A stretch of DNA of 64,000 nt from Anopheles merus (lineage: Eukaryota; Arthropoda; Insecta; Diptera; Culicidae), in the NCBI RefSeq assembly GCF_017562075.2, contig NW_024427700.1, forward strand, positions 1 to 64,000, in the 5' to 3' direction. This document shows, one piece after another, positions 37,598-48,439 of the stretch. The notes below the pieces were generated by a model. The model did no database searches and was not told the origin of the DNA. It saw only the letters and a program-made list of their open reading frames with translations. Each line of letters starts with the position of its first letter. Position 1 is the first letter of the stretch. A program made the position numbers and the translations under genes.

Positions 37598-38180
37598 AAT
37601 CTCATTGTATATCTTGCCATCTTGGATGAAGATGCAGTACAACTAATACAATCGTTTTGCTTACAACTAATACTAATACACGTTATACGCTATTTCAGGA
37701 GATCCTCCTTCGTTCGTACAGTTCACTAACACATTGGAACTGTTTACAGCTACTGAAACAACACAAAATAAATAAATTAAAATCAAGGGTATTTTAATCG
37801 TCTCTCGATACAACTTCACTACACATCAAAGTCCTGTTATTCAGCCGTCATGTGTAACAAAAGTTTCCACAATATTCACACCCTTTCACCACTTTAAACA
37901 CTTCAACAGGAAGAGCAACACAAACTACACATGATGAGTGAGGACTCATCATCACACCGATGGGAAAGCGACATGCACAACATTTACTGATCAGGAGAAT
38001 TTATATTTATTATATTTTTAAGTATTAGGATGAAATGAACTAGCAAGCTAACTATGTAATGAAATAACAAGTGAATAAACAGTAGAAAATTGATTGGCGC
38101 AAAGAACGCAACAATTTATCTATTCCGTATGGCTATCGGCAATACGTATTTCACAGCCAGCTTTTAAGTGTTAGTTTATT
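37598..38180. repeat. Left module (L) of the composite purine unit, copy 1
   Basis: About 580 bp of A+T-rich noncoding sequence. From gttttgcttacaactaat (about 37649) it matches 49877-50590, including the final stretch ggctatcggcaat, cacagccagcttttaagtgt and the junction into the purine tract (gggaacgatgggaaag). Copy 1 lacks about 200 bp present in copy 2 (50215-50435). No coding potential or TE domain recognised. Confidence 0.8.
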
Positions 38181-40396
38181 AGAAAGGGAACGATGGGAAA
38201 GTTGGGAAAGAAGGGAAAGGACGGAAAGGAGGGAAAGAAGGGAAAGGAGGGAAAGGAAGGAAAGGATAGAATGGAGGATAAGAAGGAAAAGAAGGGAAAG
38301 GAGGAAAAGGAGGGCAAGGAGGAAAAGCAGGAAAAGGAGGGAAAGAATGGAAATTAGGGAAAAGAGGGAAAGTAGGGAAAGGAGGGAAAGAAGGGAATGG
38401 AGGAAAAGGATGGAAAGGAGGGAAAGGAGGGATACGAGGGAACAGAGGAATTATGGAAAGGAGAAAATGAAGGGAAAGGAGGGAATGGACGGAAAAGAGG
38501 GAAAGGAGGAAAAGAAAGGAAAGAAGGAAAAAAGAAAGAGAAGGATAGGAGAGAAAGGAGGACAAAGAGGGAAAGGAGGGATACGAGGGAACAGAGGAAT
38601 TATGGAAAGGAAGGAATGAAGGGAAAGGAGGGAATGGACAGAAAAGAGGGAAAGGAGGAAAAGAAAGGAAAGTAGGAAAAAAAGGAGGGAAACGAAGGAA
38701 AGCAGGGAAAGGAGGGTGGGATAGGAGGGAAAGTAAGGAAAGGAGATAGGGAAGGAAAAGGAGGGAAAGGAGCGTAAGGAGGGAAAGGAGAGAAAGCAGC
38801 AAGAGCAGGGAAAGGAAGAAAAGGAGGGAAAGGAGGAAAAGGAGGGATAGGAGGGAAAGGAGGGAAGGGAGGGAAAGGAGGGAAAGGATGAATATGAGGG
38901 AACAGAGCAAGAATGGAAAGGAGGGAATGAAGGTGAAGGAGAAAATGGCAGAAAAGAGGGAAAGGAGGAAAAGAAAGGAAAGGAGGAAAAGGAGGGATAG
39001 AAGGGAAAAGAAGAAAAAGAGGGATAGAAAGCAAAACAGGAAAAAGAGAGATCGGAGGGAAATGAGATAAAAGAGTCAAAGGAGGGAACGGAGGGATACG
39101 AGGGAAAGCAGGAAAAGGAGGGAATTGTGGGAAAGAAGGAAAAGGAAGAACAGGAAGGATAGTAAGGAATGATGGGAAATGATGGATAGGAGGGATAGGA
39201 GGGAAAGGAGGGAAAGGAGGGAAAGAAGGGAAAGGAGAGAAAGGAGGGAAAGGATGGAAAAGAGGGAAAGGAGGGAAAGGAGGGAAAGGAGGGAAAAGAG
39301 GGAAAGGAGGGAAAGGAGGGAAAGGAGGGTAAGGAGGAATAGGAGGGAAAGGAGGGAAAGGAGGGAAAGGAGGGAAAGGAGGGAAAGGAGGGAAAGGAGG
39401 GAAAGGAGGGAAAGGAGGGAAAGGAGGGAAAGGAGGGAAAGGACGGAAAGGAGGGAATGCAAGGAAAGAAGGGAAAGAAGGGAATGGTGGGACACGAGGA
39501 AAATAAGGGAAAGGAGTGAAAGAAGGGAAAGCAGGAAATTAAGGGACAGGAAGGAAAGGAGGTGAAATAGGATAGATGGGGAAGAAGAGAAAGTAGGGAA
39601 AGGAGGGAAAGAAGGGAAAGAAGGATAAAGAGGGAAAGGAGGAATAGAAGGGAAAGGAGGGTAAGTAGGATATTGTGTGAAGGAAGGGAAAAGAGAAAAG
39701 AGGGAAAAGAGGGTAAGGAGGGATAAAGGGATAGAAAGGTATGGAGGGAAAAGAGGAAAAATAGGGAAAGGTGGTCAAGAAGGGAAAGGAAGGAAAGGAT
39801 GGAAAAGAAGGAAAAGAGGGAATGGTGGGAAAGGAGGGTAAGGAGGATATGTAAGGAAATGGAAAGAAAGGTGGGAAAAGATGGAAAGGAGGGACAGAAG
39901 GGAAAAAAGGGAAAGAAGGGAAAGGAGGGAAAGGAGGGAAAGGAGGGATTGAAGTGAAACGATGCCAAGGAGAAAAAGGTGGCAAAGGAGAGAAGTAAGG
40001 AAAAGGTGGCAAAGGAGGGAAAGGTGGGAAAGAATGGAAAAGAGGGAAAAGTGATTGGGTGGGAAAGGATGGAAAGGAGAGAAAGGAAGGAAAGGAGGGA
40101 AAGGAGGAAATGCAGGAAAAGTAGAAAAGTAGGGAATGGGGGAAAGAAGGGAAAAGAAGGAAAGAAGGGCAAGGTGGGAAAAGAGGGAAGGAAGGGAAAG
40201 GAGAGAAAGGACGAAAAGGAGGGAAAGGACGAAAAGGAGGCAAAGGAGAGAATGGGGGGAACGAAGTCAAAGGAGGGAATGGAGGGAAAGGAGGGAAAGA
40301 AGGGAAAAGTGGGAAAGGAGGGAAAGTATGGAAAGGAGGGAAAGGAAGGAAAGGAGCGATAGAAGGGAAAAGAGGGAAAGGAGGGAAAGGAGGGAA
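38181..40396. repeat. 9-bp purine minisatellite, tract A1 (2.2 kb)
   Basis: Nearly pure A/G on the plus strand, unit GGAGGGAAA with many variants; the cleanest run is about 39180-39470. Because 9 is a multiple of three, all frames stay open for long distances and yield Ser/Pro/Phe/Leu-rich or Lys/Glu/Gly/Arg-rich 'proteins' of up to 669 codons on the minus strand. These have no domain and are not counted as genes. Confidence 0.95.
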
Positions 40397-40743
40397 TGAG
40401 ACTTTTTGCCGATCCGTTTATTGATGCGTCCTCTCTGGAGCCACCATTTATCGCGCGCACGAAAGTGTCTTTCGGAGCAGCAGCTCAAGACAGGCATACT
40501 ACACGCCGACTTAAGCACAATAATAAACGCACCAACTGGCTCTTGGCAAATAATGTCTTCATTAATTTATTCAATTGAATTTATACTCTAAAAATACTGA
40601 CCGTCGTCGATCAGCATATTCGTCTTAGCCTATGTTTTCCATTAAATCGTTAAACCGGTGCGCATCGCTGACGCGTTGCATAACGTAGCTAGTCGGAAAG
40701 TATTGAGCAAGCAACTTTTTGTTTTTAAGTCTAAATTGTCGTC
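40397..40743. repeat. Right module (R) of the composite purine unit, copy 1
   Basis: About 350 bp starting gactttttgccgatccg and ending aaattgtcgtca, repeated at 52229-52455 (internally deleted) and 52793-53140. Read on the minus strand it contains gcgcgataaatggtggctcc, which could be an LTR/primer-site junction, but I cannot match it to a tRNA. Function unknown. Confidence 0.8.
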
Positions 40744-41146
40744 AATGAAAAAAGGGAAAAAGGTCAATAAGGAAAAGGTGGGAAAGAAAAGGAGGAAAAG
40801 GATGAAAAGGAGGGAAAGGAGAAAAAGGTGGGAAAGAAGGGAAGGAGTTAAAGGTGGGAAAGCAGGGAAAGGAGGGAAAGGAGAGAAAGGAGAAAAAATA
40901 GGCAAAAGAGAAAATGATGGAATAGGTGGCAAAGGAGGGAATAGTAGGAAAGGAGGCAAAGGAGGGATAAGTGGGAAAGGCGGAAAGGAGGGAAAGAAGG
41001 GAAAGGTAGGAAAGGAAGGAATCGAGGGAATGGTGGGTAAGGAGGGAAAGGAGGGATTGAAGGAAAAGGAGGGAAAGCAGGGAAAGGATGGAAAGAAGGG
41101 AAAGAAGGCTTAGAAGGGGAAGGAGGGAAAGGAGGGAAAGGAGTTC
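40744..41146. repeat. 9-bp purine minisatellite, tract A2
   Basis: About 400 bp of GGGAAAGGA-like repeats, more degenerate than A1. It abuts the broken 5' side of BEL-1 at about 41147 (gagttcaaaac). Confidence 0.92.
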
Positions 41147-41160
41147 AAAACATTGATGGT

Positions 41161-42520
41161 ATGGTGATTTTGGAAACGGCGCTGCTATACATCGTTGACG
41201 GATACGGAAAGAGACATGAAAGCAAGAGCACGTCTCGACTCCGGTTCTATGTCGAATTTGGCCCCAAAAACGCTTGCTCGGAAGCTTCTCGGGTTAACTC
41301 GCATCAAGGTCAATGTGTCCGTCGCAGGTATCGGAAATGCGTCACAGCTGATGAAAGGTTCGATCGTTGCAACCGTCGAAGCAAGGAACAACACTCGTGC
41401 ATCTCAGCTGGAATTGCTCATCTTGGACTCTCCCTTTATTCAAATACCAACGGCTCCAATTGATGCATCATCATGGGAAATGCCGAGCTTGCCGCTTGCT
41501 GACCCTTCGTTTTATGTGCCTGGCAAGATCGACATCATCATCGGTGGAGATACATACTGGGAGCTTCATTCCGGTAGAAAACGTTCCCTCGGCGAAGGGA
41601 AACCATGGCTTGTGGAGACTGCTTTCGGCTGGGTTGTCGCAGGAAATGCATCGTTAGGTGGTGCTCATGGTTCGCAGCTATGCCACCTATCTACCGACGT
41701 CACGCCTTCACCGGCATCGATAATGGAACGCTTTTGGGAGATCGAAACAGTCGCTGAGGATCCTATACTATCAGCAGAAGAGGATGCCTGCGAGAAGCAT
41801 TTCGTAACCACTACAACCAGAGATGCATCTGGCAGGTATGTTGTATGTTTGCCACAGAGCTCTAATCCTCGTGTCGTTTTAGGATCGTCAAAGTCAAGAT
41901 CAGTCAATTGCAATTTATGCGAGCACTACTACCTGCCACATCATGCGGTGACCAAAGAGACGAGCACAACTACAAAGGTGCGAGTTGTATTTGATGCATC
42001 TTACAAAACTTCGTCAGGGTACTCATTGAACGATAAGCTATTAGTGGGACCGGTAATCCAAGATGACCTCTTCTCAATCATCGTTCGTTTTCGATCACGT
42101 GCGCTATCTGCCGACGTGGAAAAGATGTACCGCCAGATTCTCCACGATGAGCGAGACCATCAGTACCTCCGTATACGTTACAGGGAAGATCCGTCAGAAC
42201 CAATCCAAACCTTCCAACTACTAACAGCAACATACGGCACCGCATCCGCACCATTCTTGGCAACGAGGACATTGAAGCAAATAACTCATGATCACCATAC
42301 TCAGTACCCACTGGCAGTAAATGTAGTACTTCGTGACTTTTATGTGGATGATCTATTATCGGGAACAGATGAAATCTCAGATGCAATCGAAATACGTACA
42401 CATATTTTGCAAATGCTTAATTCGGCTGGCTTTGCGTTAAAAAAATGGGCATGCCACGTACCAGAAGCACTCCAGGGCGTGCACAAGAAGTGCATGATCC
42501 TCAAGTTGTGGCAACAGTAG
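41161..42520 (+). pseudogene. BEL-1 protease and reverse transcriptase region
   Basis: The first blocks (ETALLYIVDGYGKRHE, 41171 on) are in a different frame from the main open frame (41195-42520, 441 codons). The main frame starts with the aspartic protease motif LDSGS (active Asp about residue 15), runs through the conserved BEL segment GKIDIIIGGDTYWELHSG and FGWVVAG, then enters the RT: RVVFDASYKT, YSLNDKLLVGP, DVEKMYRQI, YGTASAPFLA, and the catalytic YVDD at residues 383-386. The protease would mature Gag-Pol; the RT would make cDNA in virus-like particles. The frame is lost after KKWACHVPEAL by a frameshift near 42500. Confidence 0.92.
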
Positions 42521-42529
42521 GACTTGTTT

Positions 42530-43110
42530 GGGAACCAGCAGTAGATATGCGTCAGTTTCGGATTGATCTGCTACCACTGCAACCGTTTTAACAAAGAGGC
42601 TAACATTATCGTACATTGCCAAAATTTCCGCTTGGTTTGTTGAGCCCAATTATCGTTATTGCTAAACTGTTCATGCAACAATAGTGGTCCTTGAAGGTAA
42701 ACGGAAAGCCTTGGGACTGGGATAGCGGGCTTCCATCACATCTCCAAAGGGAATGGGCATCGTTTCACTCTAAACTGCCACTGCTGCGCGAAATATGCAT
42801 TCCTAGATTCATATCACTTAGAGGGGCTACACGCGTGCAGTTGCATGCCTTCGCAGATGCTTCGCAAAATGCGTATGGTGCGTGTTGCTACGTCAGAGCA
42901 GAAGCTCATTCAGGGGTATCGGTGCAACTTTTGGCTGCTAAATCGAAGGTTGTGTCGTTGACGAACCCAACTCAATCGCTAGGCTTGAGCTCTGTGCAGC
43001 GAAATTAGCAACGCAACTATTCCGGAAGATCAGTCAATCACTCCCCGGTACATATGATGCATTTGGTTGGACAGATTCAATGTCATCAGAATCATCAAAG
43101 AATCATGTCA
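42530..43110 (+). pseudogene. BEL-1 RNase H region, broken
   Basis: Between the RT and integrase lie scattered pieces in three frames. A 105-codon frame (42691-43008) contains LHAFADASQNAYGACCYV with the first catalytic Asp of RNase H. The ELCAA block continues in another frame (about 42985-43025), and GWTDS follows near 43070. After that, homology jumps, so the last part of the domain is deleted. Not functional. Confidence 0.82.
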
Positions 43111-44137
43111 TCAGTGGTGGCATGGGCCACGTTTGCTTAGTGGCATGGAAAACGACTGGCCAAAAAGAGAACCTGCAACAGAGGAAGGCGAATCATCAGA
43201 AGGGGACCGAGTAGTAAAATTACCAGTTGCTGCAGTAGCCAGTGTTAACAACTTTAACAGTAGATTATTTTTACGGTTTTCTACTTACCTAAAACTTCGT
43301 CGAACTGCTGCATACTGTTTACGGTTCATTCAATGTTTGAGGGCAAAGAAGCCATCGGAAAGGCTCACAACGAATGGCACAATTCATGATCTCATTGCTT
43401 CAGTTCCGCCACTTACAAGCGATGATTTAGATCAACCCGAGTTATGGTTGTGTCACTTAGCCCAGCAGGATTCGTTTGCAGAGGATCGACACCATATCGC
43501 AAATGGTAAGGAGCTATCACGTAGCTCGAAGCTAAACTGGTTATCGCCATTTATCGACCATGCAGGAATCATGCGTGTTGGGGGTCGACTTAGCAATGCA
43601 AATTTACCCGATTCAACCAAGCATCCAATCATACTGTCTTCGAAGCATCAGCTTTCTACGCTATTGGCAGAGGCATACCATCAGAAGTACTTGCATTCCG
43701 GACCAGAACATTTACTATCCATGCTTCGTCAACGGTTTTGGATAATCGGTGGACGCAATCTTACGAAGGCTGTTTATCATCGTTGTCACAGATGCTTCAA
43801 GGCCAAACCCACGCTGGTGAAACAAGCCGTAGCCGATCTTCCTATTTCAAGGGTTTCACCAACAAGGCCGTTTTCGGTTAGTGGCATCGACTACTGTGGA
43901 CCGGTCTATCTAAAATCACCTGTACGTAATCGAAGTCCGACGAAAGCAAACATCGCTATTTTCGTGTGCTTTGCAACTAGAGCTGTCCACATCGAATTAG
44001 TGAGTGACCTCACTACAACAGCTTTCCTGGCAGCATTACGCCGTTTCGTGGCTCCCAGAGGGAAGGTTGCTGATCTGCATTCTGATAACGCTACCACATT
44101 CAAGGGAGCTGGACACGAGCTACATCGCCTCTATTAA
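43067..44137 (+). pseudogene. BEL-1 integrase: zinc-binding and catalytic core
   Basis: A 356-codon open frame. Integrase homology begins after about 60 residues of disturbed sequence. The linker (SKLNWLSPFIDHAGIMRVGG) precedes the H2C2 zinc module (AYHQKYLHSG ... HRCHRCFKAK), then the core begins RPFSVSGIDYCGPVYL with catalytic Asp 275. The second Asp, residue 340, sits in HSDNATTF. The frame stops shortly after; the Glu of the DDE triad is in the next open frame (44243-44806), so a frameshift splits the core. The enzyme would insert cDNA with a 5-bp target duplication. Confidence 0.92.
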
Positions 44138-44242
44138 ATTTTCAAGTGCAGTGAACAGGAGCGTAGCGAGGTGTTTAACTGGTAGAGCAACAACAAAATC
44201 CAGTGGAAATTCATTCCACCTAGGGCACTCCAATTCGGTGGT

Positions 44243-44806
44243 TTGTGGGAGGCGGAAGTACGGTCAGCGAAACAACATCTCATCCGCACGCTAGGTAGCA
44301 CGAGCCTTACTCAGGAAGGAATGGTCACATTGTTAGCTGAGGTTGAACTGTGCATGAATTCTCGACCTTTAGTTCCACTATCGAGTGATCCTTCAGATAC
44401 GGAACCGCTAACCCCAGGACATTTTTTAGTTTGGTCAAACATGTTGTCACTACCGCAAGTTGATAGAAGCCAGGTTCCAGCAAATAGGTTGAAGGAGTTC
44501 GACTTAGTGCAAAAATATTTACAATCCATTTGGTCGCATTGGTATCCGGAATACCTACAACAGCTTCAGGCCCGCGCAAAACATTCCATGGCTCAACCGG
44601 TACAGCTAAAAGAGGGACAACTGGTAATAATCAAGGAAGATAATGTGCCACCTACCTTATGGCCCATGGGAAGAATCACAAAGTTACACTCAGGAAAGGA
44701 CGGTTTCATTAGGATTGTAACACTATACACAGCAGCAGGAAAACAAATTGTTCGAGCCACTGCTAGAATTGCGATACTTCCTAACCTCGATTCGTGCAAC
44801 GAATGA
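44243..44806 (+). pseudogene. BEL-1 integrase end and C-terminal domain
   Basis: A 187-codon frame beginning at the third catalytic residue (WEAEVRSAKQHL; the Glu of the DDE triad). It continues through ELCMNSRPLVPLS, TPGHFLVW and the C-terminal BEL domain (DUF5641-like: LKEGQLVIIKEDNVPP, LWPMGRI, FIRIVTLYTAAG), ending at TGA 44804-44806. This is the normal end of pol. The start used here is not a real initiation codon. Confidence 0.9.
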
Positions 44807-45416
44807 AATGATAGGCGAAATGACACGAGGATACAAATGTAAACACACATCAACAGATCAACACATAAATGATGATGATGATGATGATGAGTCCCACCTC
44901 TTACCCCGATAAAGTATTGAGAGGAACGATTGTATCTTACCGATAATTGTGTTGTTGTAAATTAGTAATTAAGCAAATAATCAAATCATAAGGCATGTAA
45001 GTATTTCAAGAACGTAGTGGCTACAAAACTTATATTCCTCTTTATGAAGCAGTCATGGTCGGTCTCAATACATGGTACCTGATTTCGTTTCTCTTGTAGG
45101 TTCAACCTACACTCAACTAATGGCGATAGAGAACCACTTTCAAAACTATCTCACAGCGTACTTTTTCCTTATTCCGTTACTGTTCAATTTATGACGATTC
45201 ACGTTTCGGGTTGCATTGGACCAGACCACTACCACCAGGAAAGTTATCAAATTAGATATACTATTTTTTGCGCGCCTGTCTCAATGCTATATTGACTCAT
45301 TCTTTTCTTTTATTTTTTGTTTTTATGTTTACTTGTTTATTAATTTTAACTTTTTTTAAATTTAATTTGAAAATGATATATAGAAAGAATTAAAAGCAAA
45401 AAAAAACAAAGCTAAA
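44807..45416. other. Unassigned sequence after BEL-1
   Basis: About 610 bp with no open frame of interest. It contains an (ATG)n run (aatgatgatgatgatgatg at about 44868-44890) and T-rich stretches (45296-45360). It could hold the remains of the BEL-1 3' UTR/LTR, but I see no TGT...ACA pair and no match to the BEL-2 LTR. Confidence 0.6.
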
Positions 45417-45574
45417 ATCATCATCATCATCATCAAAGCTGGATGACAAGTGAGGTTTACACAACAAGTGACTAACACATTTATTTATCAATTTATATTT
45501 CATTCACGCTTTCGCGGATTTCGTCTTTTCTAAATTAATCTACTTACTTACTCTATTGTCAAAACAGTCATACT

Positions 45575-45901
45575 TCATACGATAGTGGCCTTGATGTGAG
45601 TTGCACACAGTCTCCTAAATTGGGGTATAGTCTCTGCATTACAAACCACTCTGGGCATCATATTAAAAGTTTGTATGCCTTTGAAAAACAAAGAGTTCAT
45701 TGCTGATGCTGTCTCAACCTTAGAAACTCTCGGGTCTGCTGCTCTTCTTGTGTTGTAGTCGTGTACATTTAATCCTCGAACAACCCGATCACAAAGATAT
45801 TGATGCAAGTGACTGTTCAGGAGTTTATAAACAAAAATCATTGTTTGGTACATTACCCGCTGTTTCACCGACATCCATTTTAGGGTATCCAGCATAATCA
45901 A
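45575..45901 (-). pseudogene. ORF2 C-terminal region
   Basis: A 108-codon frame: LKWMSVKQRVMYQTMIFVYK, LHQYLCD, YNTRRA, FFKGIQTFNMMP and a final FRRLCATHIK. These match the pattern of the segment after the RT in several non-LTR clades. The region from about 46250 to 45901 is frame-broken (remnants such as a Cys/His-poor linker), so continuity with the RT is lost. Confidence 0.75.
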
Positions 45902-46252
45902 TGACGACGTATACCATCCTCATCCTAGAATAGCTCGCATTGCTCTGTTTTGCAGTTTTTGCATTCTTGTCATTTGTCCTGCATTAGCAATAAAGAGAAT
46001 TGACGGACAAAAATCCAGATGTGGAGCCATAAGAGACTTGTAAAGCTGTATCACTTAAGTCTTTTTTAGTCGACAAATAACCCCGCAGTTTTCGTCATTT
46101 TCTTAATAATATTATCAATGTAGCTTGTACATTTCAGTTCTTCATCTATTGTGACTCCAAGATATTTTATTTCTTTAACTCTCTCTATGGCCTCGTCATC
46201 AATATTGATCTGTTAGTCAAAGAGGGTCTTGGAACGGGACAGCACTAACATT

Positions 46253-47281
46253 TTAGTTTTTTTTTGCATTTAATTTAAATTTTTTGTACTTCAACCATTG
46301 ATCTAGCGAGGCCAGATCCTCATTTAGCTTCGTTGTTGCTTCTTTTACAGAGCTACAAGAGAGAAAGACCACCTTGTCGTCAGCAAAGAGATTAATATCA
46401 CAAAATTTCAATACATTTTTCGTGTCATTTATACACATAATAAACAAAATAGGACCAAGCACACTTCCTTGGGGGACTCCCAATGAGTTTTCAAGAGATT
46501 CCGATGTTGTGGTTTTAAAACGAGTTCTCTGAGTGCTCCCTTCTGAATAATTTAATTTAAATAAAATAAAGAAATTAATTTAAATAAAGCAATCAAGTTC
46601 TTGTCCCACAATACCGAAGTTTTTTAAGACACTGATTAACAAAGGTCTCGATATTGTTTCAAAGGCTCTTTTCAAATCGAAAAAGACAGCTAATGTAATA
46701 TGTTTTTTGTTTAAATTGGTTTTCCACTTCTCAAGTACAAGATTCAGAGCTGTTTCACAGGAATGAGATTCTCTATATCCTGATTGTTCTGGAACTAATA
46801 ATTTGTTTTCCTTTAAGTATTGAACCAGTTGCTCCTTCACCACGAGTTCTAAAATTTGTTCTAGGGTGTTTAGCATATTTATCGGTCTGAACTCTTCTGC
46901 CATTATTGTACCATTAATCTTAGGGATGGGGATCACTATTGATTCTTTCCAAGTATGTGGAAATTGTCCCGTAATCAAAGAATCGTTAATAATGTTTAGT
47001 AACGCGTCCCCTGTGACACTGAGACAATCTCGTATCACTTTACCATTTATATCATCAAGTCCAGAAGCTCCTTTCAATTTGAATCAGATTCTTTGGAGTG
47101 TTTGAATATCAATCGGCTGAAAGTGAAATCTTTTTCTTGTTTGCTCCATATTTTTCATTTGCTCTGATTCATTGCATTGAAGAATGCTTTTATGTATGTC
47201 CATAACACTATTGACAAAGTGTTCATTAAACAACCGGGCAATTTCGGACTCATCTTCGATTATCTTGTCATTGAATTGCAC
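46253..47281 (-). pseudogene. ORF2 reverse transcriptase region, in three pieces
   Basis: Frames 47281-47084, 47077-46580 and 46483-46253. Recognisable RT blocks: KGASGLDDINGKVI, WKESIVIPIPKING, FRPINML, QSGYRESHSCETAL, AVFFDLKRAFETI, then GVPQGSVLGPILFIMCIND and INLFADDKVVF (catalytic FADD). The break between the second and third pieces coincides with a 13-bp direct repeat, taatttaaataaa, at about 46553 and 46576. This suggests a short insertion or slippage. Confidence 0.87.
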
Positions 47282-47467
47282 CCTACCTGTTTGCTACCAA
47301 CTTTTTAACAACTTCCACAATTGTTTGCTATCATTTTTCGATTCATTAATTTTTCGCTCAGAATAATTTCTTTTCGTCATTCTGAGCTCCCGTAGGTAGC
47401 AATTTTTACTGGTTTTGTAAGATAACCAGTCTAACTCTGAATTGGTTTTTAAAAATGTGAAGTATTA

Positions 47468-47555
47468 CGGATTTACAATGTAAAAAGCAGAGCTTGGACA
47501 AACGTTGGACAAACTTGGACAAACGACAAGCTCTGCTTTTTACATTGTAAATCCG
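47468..47555. repeat. Perfect 29-bp inverted repeat with a three-fold repeated loop
   Basis: Left arm 47468-47496 and right arm 47527-47555 are exact reverse complements (29 of 29). The 30-bp loop and inner edges contain three spaced copies of a TTGGACAAAC word. It lies between the endonuclease and RT parts of the minus-strand retrotransposon, where ORF2 is also broken. As RNA or single-stranded DNA it would form a strong hairpin. It could be a tiny foldback insertion or an inverted duplication scar. Confidence 0.9.
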
Positions 47556-47689
47556 CGGTGTACCAATTTTGATAACTGTTATTGTTTACTACAGCAACAT
47601 CAATGAGTTGAGCTATACTATTTTTTTTACTTGTTCTAGCCGGTGTGCTTTATCATGCAAATGTAAATTTGTGATTGGTAGATTAACAT

Positions 47690-48406
47690 TCATAGATGAA
47701 CATATTTTGTCTTTACTGTATCTTTTCCAACTTTTAAATGTTTTTTTTTTTCATTTTTTAATGAAACATTGCATTTTTGCAACGTTAGAACAATGGTTTC
47801 ATGGTCTGCTATTTTCAATGTAGGATCAGTCTTCGCTATGAATGAGTTATGATCGCAGTATACATGATCTATTAGAGATTTACTTCGCTGAGTTTTTCGA
47901 GTTTCCTCAGTGATAATCTGATTCATGTTAAAAGATTCCATAAGCTGTCTCAGTGGTTTAGATTCTACGGAGCTCCACCAATTGATGTTAAAATCTCCTA
48001 TTAGAATGTTGTCTTGTCCAAGATCAAGAAAATTATCGAACCACCATTCAAGTAAATTAACAAAATGGGCATTGCTAGAACTTGTTGAATGGTACACTAG
48101 ACTAAATATGAATGATTTCTTACTTATTGTCGCTGAAATTGATGAAAACCAGTTACCTTCGCGAGCATCATTAACTTAAATTTTGTAAATTATCGACTCT
48201 TTTATAGATATAGTCACACCTCCAGTATATCGAGAATTGGATAAGCATGAAATTACCGTGAATCCAGGAATTCCATACTGTTCGAAAGCTTCAGCTTCCA
48301 CAATGTGTGTTTCGGTTATAATCACTAACCAAGGTTGAATTGTTTGTACAATATGATTCAACATTATGTGACTAGACGACAATCCAGCCACATTCATGTA
48401 TAACAT
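47690..48406 (-). pseudogene. ORF2 endonuclease region, in two pieces
   Basis: Frame 48406-48176 carries LYMNVAGLSS and VIITETHI, the first two blocks of the apurinic-type endonuclease. Frame 48097-47690 carries ILIGDFNINWW and SLIDHVYC, plus an Asp-His pair (KIADHETIVLTL) that fits the final catalytic motif. The break between them (about 48176-48097) removes the continuous frame. Confidence 0.82.
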
Positions 48407-48439
48407 CTATATGTTCATACTATGTTTATTCTGCAATTG

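Larger units (their letters stand above)
41147..44806 (+). mobile_element. BEL-1: decayed BEL/Pao retrotransposon fragment
   Basis: The plus strand encodes protease, RT, RNase H, integrase and the C-terminal pol domain in BEL/Pao order. The 5' side is cut within the protease region directly against the purine tract, so LTR, leader and gag are missing. No LTR is recognisable after the pol stop. Frameshifts at about 41190, 42500, 42990 and 44140-44240, plus an RNase H deletion, show an old inactive copy. It is clearly more decayed than BEL-2. Confidence 0.93.

Noticed and set aside
37920..37950. Short hairpin gatgagtgaggactcatc in module L1
   Set aside because: Only a 7-bp stem, and it is absent from module L2, so it is probably a chance or local rearrangement.
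38179..40460. Long open frames in the purine tracts (up to 669 codons at 38451-40460, 514 at 50588-52132), Ser/Pro/Phe or Leu/Ser-rich
   Set aside because: The 9-bp repeat is a whole number of codons and is nearly free of stop codons in all six frames. No domain, signal or conserved start exists; composition follows directly from GGAGGGAAA.
40397..40743. R module as a confirmed LTR with primer-binding site
   Set aside because: The minus-strand word aaatggtggctcc is suggestive only; I could not match it to a tRNA end, and no second LTR or coding region goes with it.
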